NCBI GenBank assembly: GCA_025360285.1
Contig: JANYCM010000257.1
Coordinates: forward strand, 1 to 24,762
DNA from: Sphingomonadales bacterium
GTDB taxonomy: Bacteria; Pseudomonadota; Alphaproteobacteria; Sphingomonadales; Sphingomonadaceae
Length of the DNA: 24,762 nt
Direction: 5' to 3'
Made by a program: the position numbers and the translations under genes. Shown here piece after piece: positions 22,811-24,762 of the stretch (within the stretch, counting starts at the first letter, position 1; each line of letters starts with the position of its first letter). Below the pieces are notes generated by a model. That model was not told the origin of the DNA. It searched no databases and saw nothing but the letters and a program-made list of their open reading frames with translations.

Positions 22811-24304
22811 CACCCCCGGCAGCAAAACCGGGGCCGCCGGCGCATCGGCGACCGCCGCCGTCAGCGCATAGAAGAAGCTGTTGAAATCGCGGGCGGCTTT
22901 CCAGTCGATCGGCTGGGCGGGGTCGTCCTGGGGCTTGTGATAGCGGGTGACGGCCCAGCCGCGTGCCAGCACTTCGGCGTCGGTATGGCTGTCATAGCCG
23001 AAGACAAAGCCGCTGGCGGGGATGCCGGCCTGGCGGAACGGCCAATGGTCGGCGCGCTGGTTGAGGTTGCGTTCGGGTTCACGATCGGGGCGGATTTCGA
23101 TGCCCATCGTCGCGGCCACCGTGCGCGCCGTCGCCCCAAGGGTCGAATCATTTACCCCGTGCATGGTCAGGCTGCGCAGCGGGAACAGCGGCCGGATCTG
23201 ATCAAGGTTGATGTCGGCAACCAGCGCGGCTTTCGCCACCGTCGGATGCGCAACGAACCAGCGCGCCCCGAGCAGACCCTTTTCCTCACCCGTAAACGCC
23301 GCGAACAGCACCGACCGGGCAAAACCCTTGCCGCGCCGCGCCTCCGCCAGCCGCACCAGCGATCCCACATAGGCCGCATCATCAAGGGTGCCATTGTAGA
23401 TTTCATCACCGGCCACCGGTTCGCCGCGGCCATAGCCATCGATATGCGCCGACACCACGACGATTTGAGGCGCCAGCTTCGAGTCGGTGCCGGGCAGCAT
23501 CGCCAGCACATTGTCGCTGGTGTAGTTACGTTCGGACGTGGCGAAGCTCGCCCGGAAACGCGCCGCGAGGGCAAAGCCCGGCAGCGGTCGCCGGGCGCTG
23601 CCATCGGTCAGCAGCGCCGCCGCCAGATGGCCGCTGCCGGCGATCAGCGGTGCAAAGGACGCGGCATTGAGGCGCAAGACAGGGATCGAGACAGGCGGCG
23701 GCGCATCGGCAAACCCCACGGACCGCGCATAGGCATCGGGCCAGCGCGCCGGTTCCAGATTGAATTCGGGATCATCGACAGCGATCATCGCCACCGCGCC
23801 GGCCGCTGTCACCGCTGTCTGCCGCTCAGTGGCAGAGGGCAGGCCGGCGCGGCGGTTGGCGAAGCACACGGCGATCTTGCCGCGCACTTCGGCGGTCATC
23901 TCGGCGGCACCGCAATAGCCGGCAAAGACCATGCCGGCCTCCAGCCGCGCCGGCAGGCCGGGCGCGGCGCGCGGCGTCATATCGTGGAGGAAGCGCAAAT
24001 TTGTCGCGGTGCCATCGGGGGCTACGATCGCCATGGCGGTGCCAGCGGCTTCAACCTTGATCTCGTGGAGCGGCACGCTTTGCATGAAGCCGCCGGCATC
24101 GCCCGCCGGCTTCAGCCCCGCTGCCTTGAAGCGCGCCGCGACCAGGGCAACAGCGCGGGCATGGCCGGGGGAGCCGGTGTCGCGGCCTTCCATCGCATCA
24201 TTCGACAGCGCGCTGGCCAGATCCCACCAGGCACGGGTTTCGCGGTCAGGACCGGCAAACGCCGGGGTCGCCAGCAACAGGGCGATGAGGAACGGGCGGG
24301 TCAC
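22805..24304 (-). CDS. Secreted M28-family metallopeptidase
   Basis: 499 residues. The signal peptide MTRPFLIALLLATPAFA is cleaved before GPD. A protease-associated-type insert spans about 100-220. The zinc ligands of family M28 are visible: His287 in VSAHIDG, Asp308 in NGTLDDAA, Glu340/Glu341 in FTGEEKG, Asp368 in NLDQI and His456 in RYHKPQDD. It would act as an aminopeptidase on peptides in the periplasm or outside. The start is GTG at 24302-24304, with AGGA about 9 bases before it and only 4 bases after the HPr stop, so it is probably co-transcribed with the PTS genes, an unusual partner. Confidence 0.92.
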   Translation of the reverse strand: MTRPFLIALLLATPAFAGPDRETRAWWDLASALSNDAMEGRDTGSPGHARAVALVAARFKAAGLKPAGDAGGFMQSVPLHEIKVEAAGTAMAIVAPDGTATNLRFLHDMTPRAAPGLPARLEAGMVFAGYCGAAEMTAEVRGKIAVCFANRRAGLPSATERQTAVTAAGAVAMIAVDDPEFNLEPARWPDAYARSVGFADAPPPVSIPVLRLNAASFAPLIAGSGHLAAALLTDGSARRPLPGFALAARFRASFATSERNYTSDNVLAMLPGTDSKLAPQIVVVSAHIDGYGRGEPVAGDEIYNGTLDDAAYVGSLVRLAEARRGKGFARSVLFAAFTGEEKGLLGARWFVAHPTVAKAALVADINLDQIRPLFPLRSLTMHGVNDSTLGATARTVAATMGIEIRPDREPERNLNQRADHWPFRQAGIPASGFVFGYDSHTDAEVLARGWAVTRYHKPQDDPAQPIDWKAARDFNSFFYALTAAVADAPAAPVLLPGVK

Positions 24305-24308
24305 CGGT

Positions 24309-24590
24309 TCAATCCTCGCCGAACTTGTCGATCACCAGGCCCGACAATTTGGCCACCGCCATTTCGGCATCGGGGCCGGTCGCCGAAATCTCGATCGAAT
24401 CGCCGATGCCGGCGGCAAGCATCATCAGTCCCATGATCGAGGTGCCCGTAACGCTGCCGCCATCATGGCTGACGGTGACTTCGGCATCGAAGCCACTCGC
24501 CATGGTGACGAATTTGGCACTGGCCCGGGCGTGCAGCCCGCGCTTGTTGGTGATAGGCACGGTGACCGGGCCGATTATGATCCCGCTCAT
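24309..24590 (-). CDS. ptsH: HPr-family phosphocarrier protein
   Basis: 93 residues. The phosphorylated histidine is His20 in RGLHARAS, and the regulatory serine is Ser51 in GTSIMGLMMLAA, the site that HPr kinase would modify. It carries phosphate from enzyme I to EIIA proteins. In alphaproteobacteria without sugar permeases this forms a regulatory phosphorelay (nitrogen-type PTS) linked to HprK. The ATG overlaps the stop of the EIIA gene (ATGA), so the two are translationally coupled. Upstream genes such as hprK lie beyond the window if present. Confidence 0.96.
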   Translation of the reverse strand: MSGIIIGPVTVPITNKRGLHARASAKFVTMASGFDAEVTVSHDGGSVTGTSIMGLMMLAAGIGDSIEISATGPDAEMAVAKLSGLVIDKFGED

Positions 24591-24762
24591 GCCGCTTCGC
24601 CCAGCATCTGCGAAGCGACGGCAATATATTTCCGCCCCGCGGCCTGCGCCATTTCAACGGCGGCAGCGAGCTTCATCGTCCGCCGCACGCTGGCCAGCTT
24701 GATCAGCATCGGCAGATTGACCCCGGCGATGACCTCCACCCCCGGCGCCATCAGCGAAATGG
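24587..24762 (-). CDS. PTS EIIA, mannose (EIIA-Man) family, C-terminal part
   Basis: Only the last 58 residues are in the window, and the start lies beyond the right edge. They read ISLMAPGVEVIAGVNLPMLI and then KLASVRRTMKLAAAVEMA, ending SQMLGEAA. The GVNLPML segment is the signature near the end of the ManX-type EIIA fold. No permease domain is attached, as usual in alphaproteobacteria, where this EIIA belongs to the regulatory PTS with HPr. The phosphorylated histidine would be in the missing N terminus. The stop overlaps the HPr start. Confidence 0.9.
   Translation of the reverse strand, partial: ISLMAPGVEVIAGVNLPMLIKLASVRRTMKLAAAVEMAQAAGRKYIAVASQMLGEAA

Noticed and set aside
22658..24436. 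A 592-residue open reading frame on the plus strand
   Set aside because: It lies antisense to the M28 peptidase, whose zinc ligands and signal peptide are intact. The plus reading is Arg/Gly-rich with no motif.
1..24762. CRISPR arrays, insertion sequences, prophage or integrase genes
   Set aside because: No regularly spaced direct repeats, transposase or integrase motifs, or terminal inverted repeats were seen on either strand.

Overview
The window is GC-rich, densely coded chromosomal DNA from an alphaproteobacterium. It is most likely a sphingomonad (Sphingomonadales): the signs are the PEP-CTERM tail with its PEPASWAMLIAGFG core, the ComF/glutaredoxin/nitrilase/DUF1178 block, a lone TonB receptor, and the EIIA(Man)-HPr pair. 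This placement is inferred from gene content and codon use, not from a marker-gene comparison. No rRNA, tRNA, CRISPR array, transposase or phage gene was recognised. No stretch over 300 bases lacks a gene; the largest gap is about 210 bases (22594-22804) and is described below.

Layout from left to right. (1) 1-2962, minus strand: dienelactone hydrolase, ComF, glutaredoxin 3, nitrilase-family amidase and a DUF1178 protein cut by the left edge, with stop/start overlaps at the last two junctions. A methyltransferase-like gene (3092-3928) is divergent from this block. (2) 3988-10723, minus strand: a tightly spaced run in transcription order epmA, ligase-associated exonuclease, pyrD, gamma-glutamyltransferase, long-chain acyl-CoA synthetase. 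(3) 10817-11767: efp, divergent from the epmA that modifies its product, then a convergent GFA-type zinc protein. (4) 11942-17479, plus strand: TonB-dependent receptor, small lipoprotein and the ligase-associated DEXH helicase. (5) 17552-19635: an OxyR-like LysR regulator divergent from a HAF-repeat PEP-CTERM surface protein, with a perfect 18-bp palindrome between them. (6) 19648-22593: a cyclase-family protein divergent from a secreted penicillin-acylase-family amidase. (7) 22805-24762, minus strand: EIIA(Man) (cut by the right edge), HPr and a secreted M28 peptidase.

Several products are exported hydrolases or uptake proteins (GGT, S45 acylase, M28 peptidase, TonB receptor), which suggests scavenging of peptides and amides in the periplasm. 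Two members of the four-gene ligase-associated DNA repair set are present but separated and on opposite strands. epmA and efp form a functional pair.

Non-coding points worth attention: two near-identical 45-46-bp stem-loop repeats in convergent gaps 13.5 kb apart; an rRNA-leader-like segment with no rRNA gene (22652-22750); several promoters whose -10 box lies 6-8 bases from a start codon without a Shine-Dalgarno, suggesting leaderless mRNAs; and hairpins at the ribosome binding sites of efp and the lipoprotein gene. I found no clear evidence of a wholly new multi-gene system.
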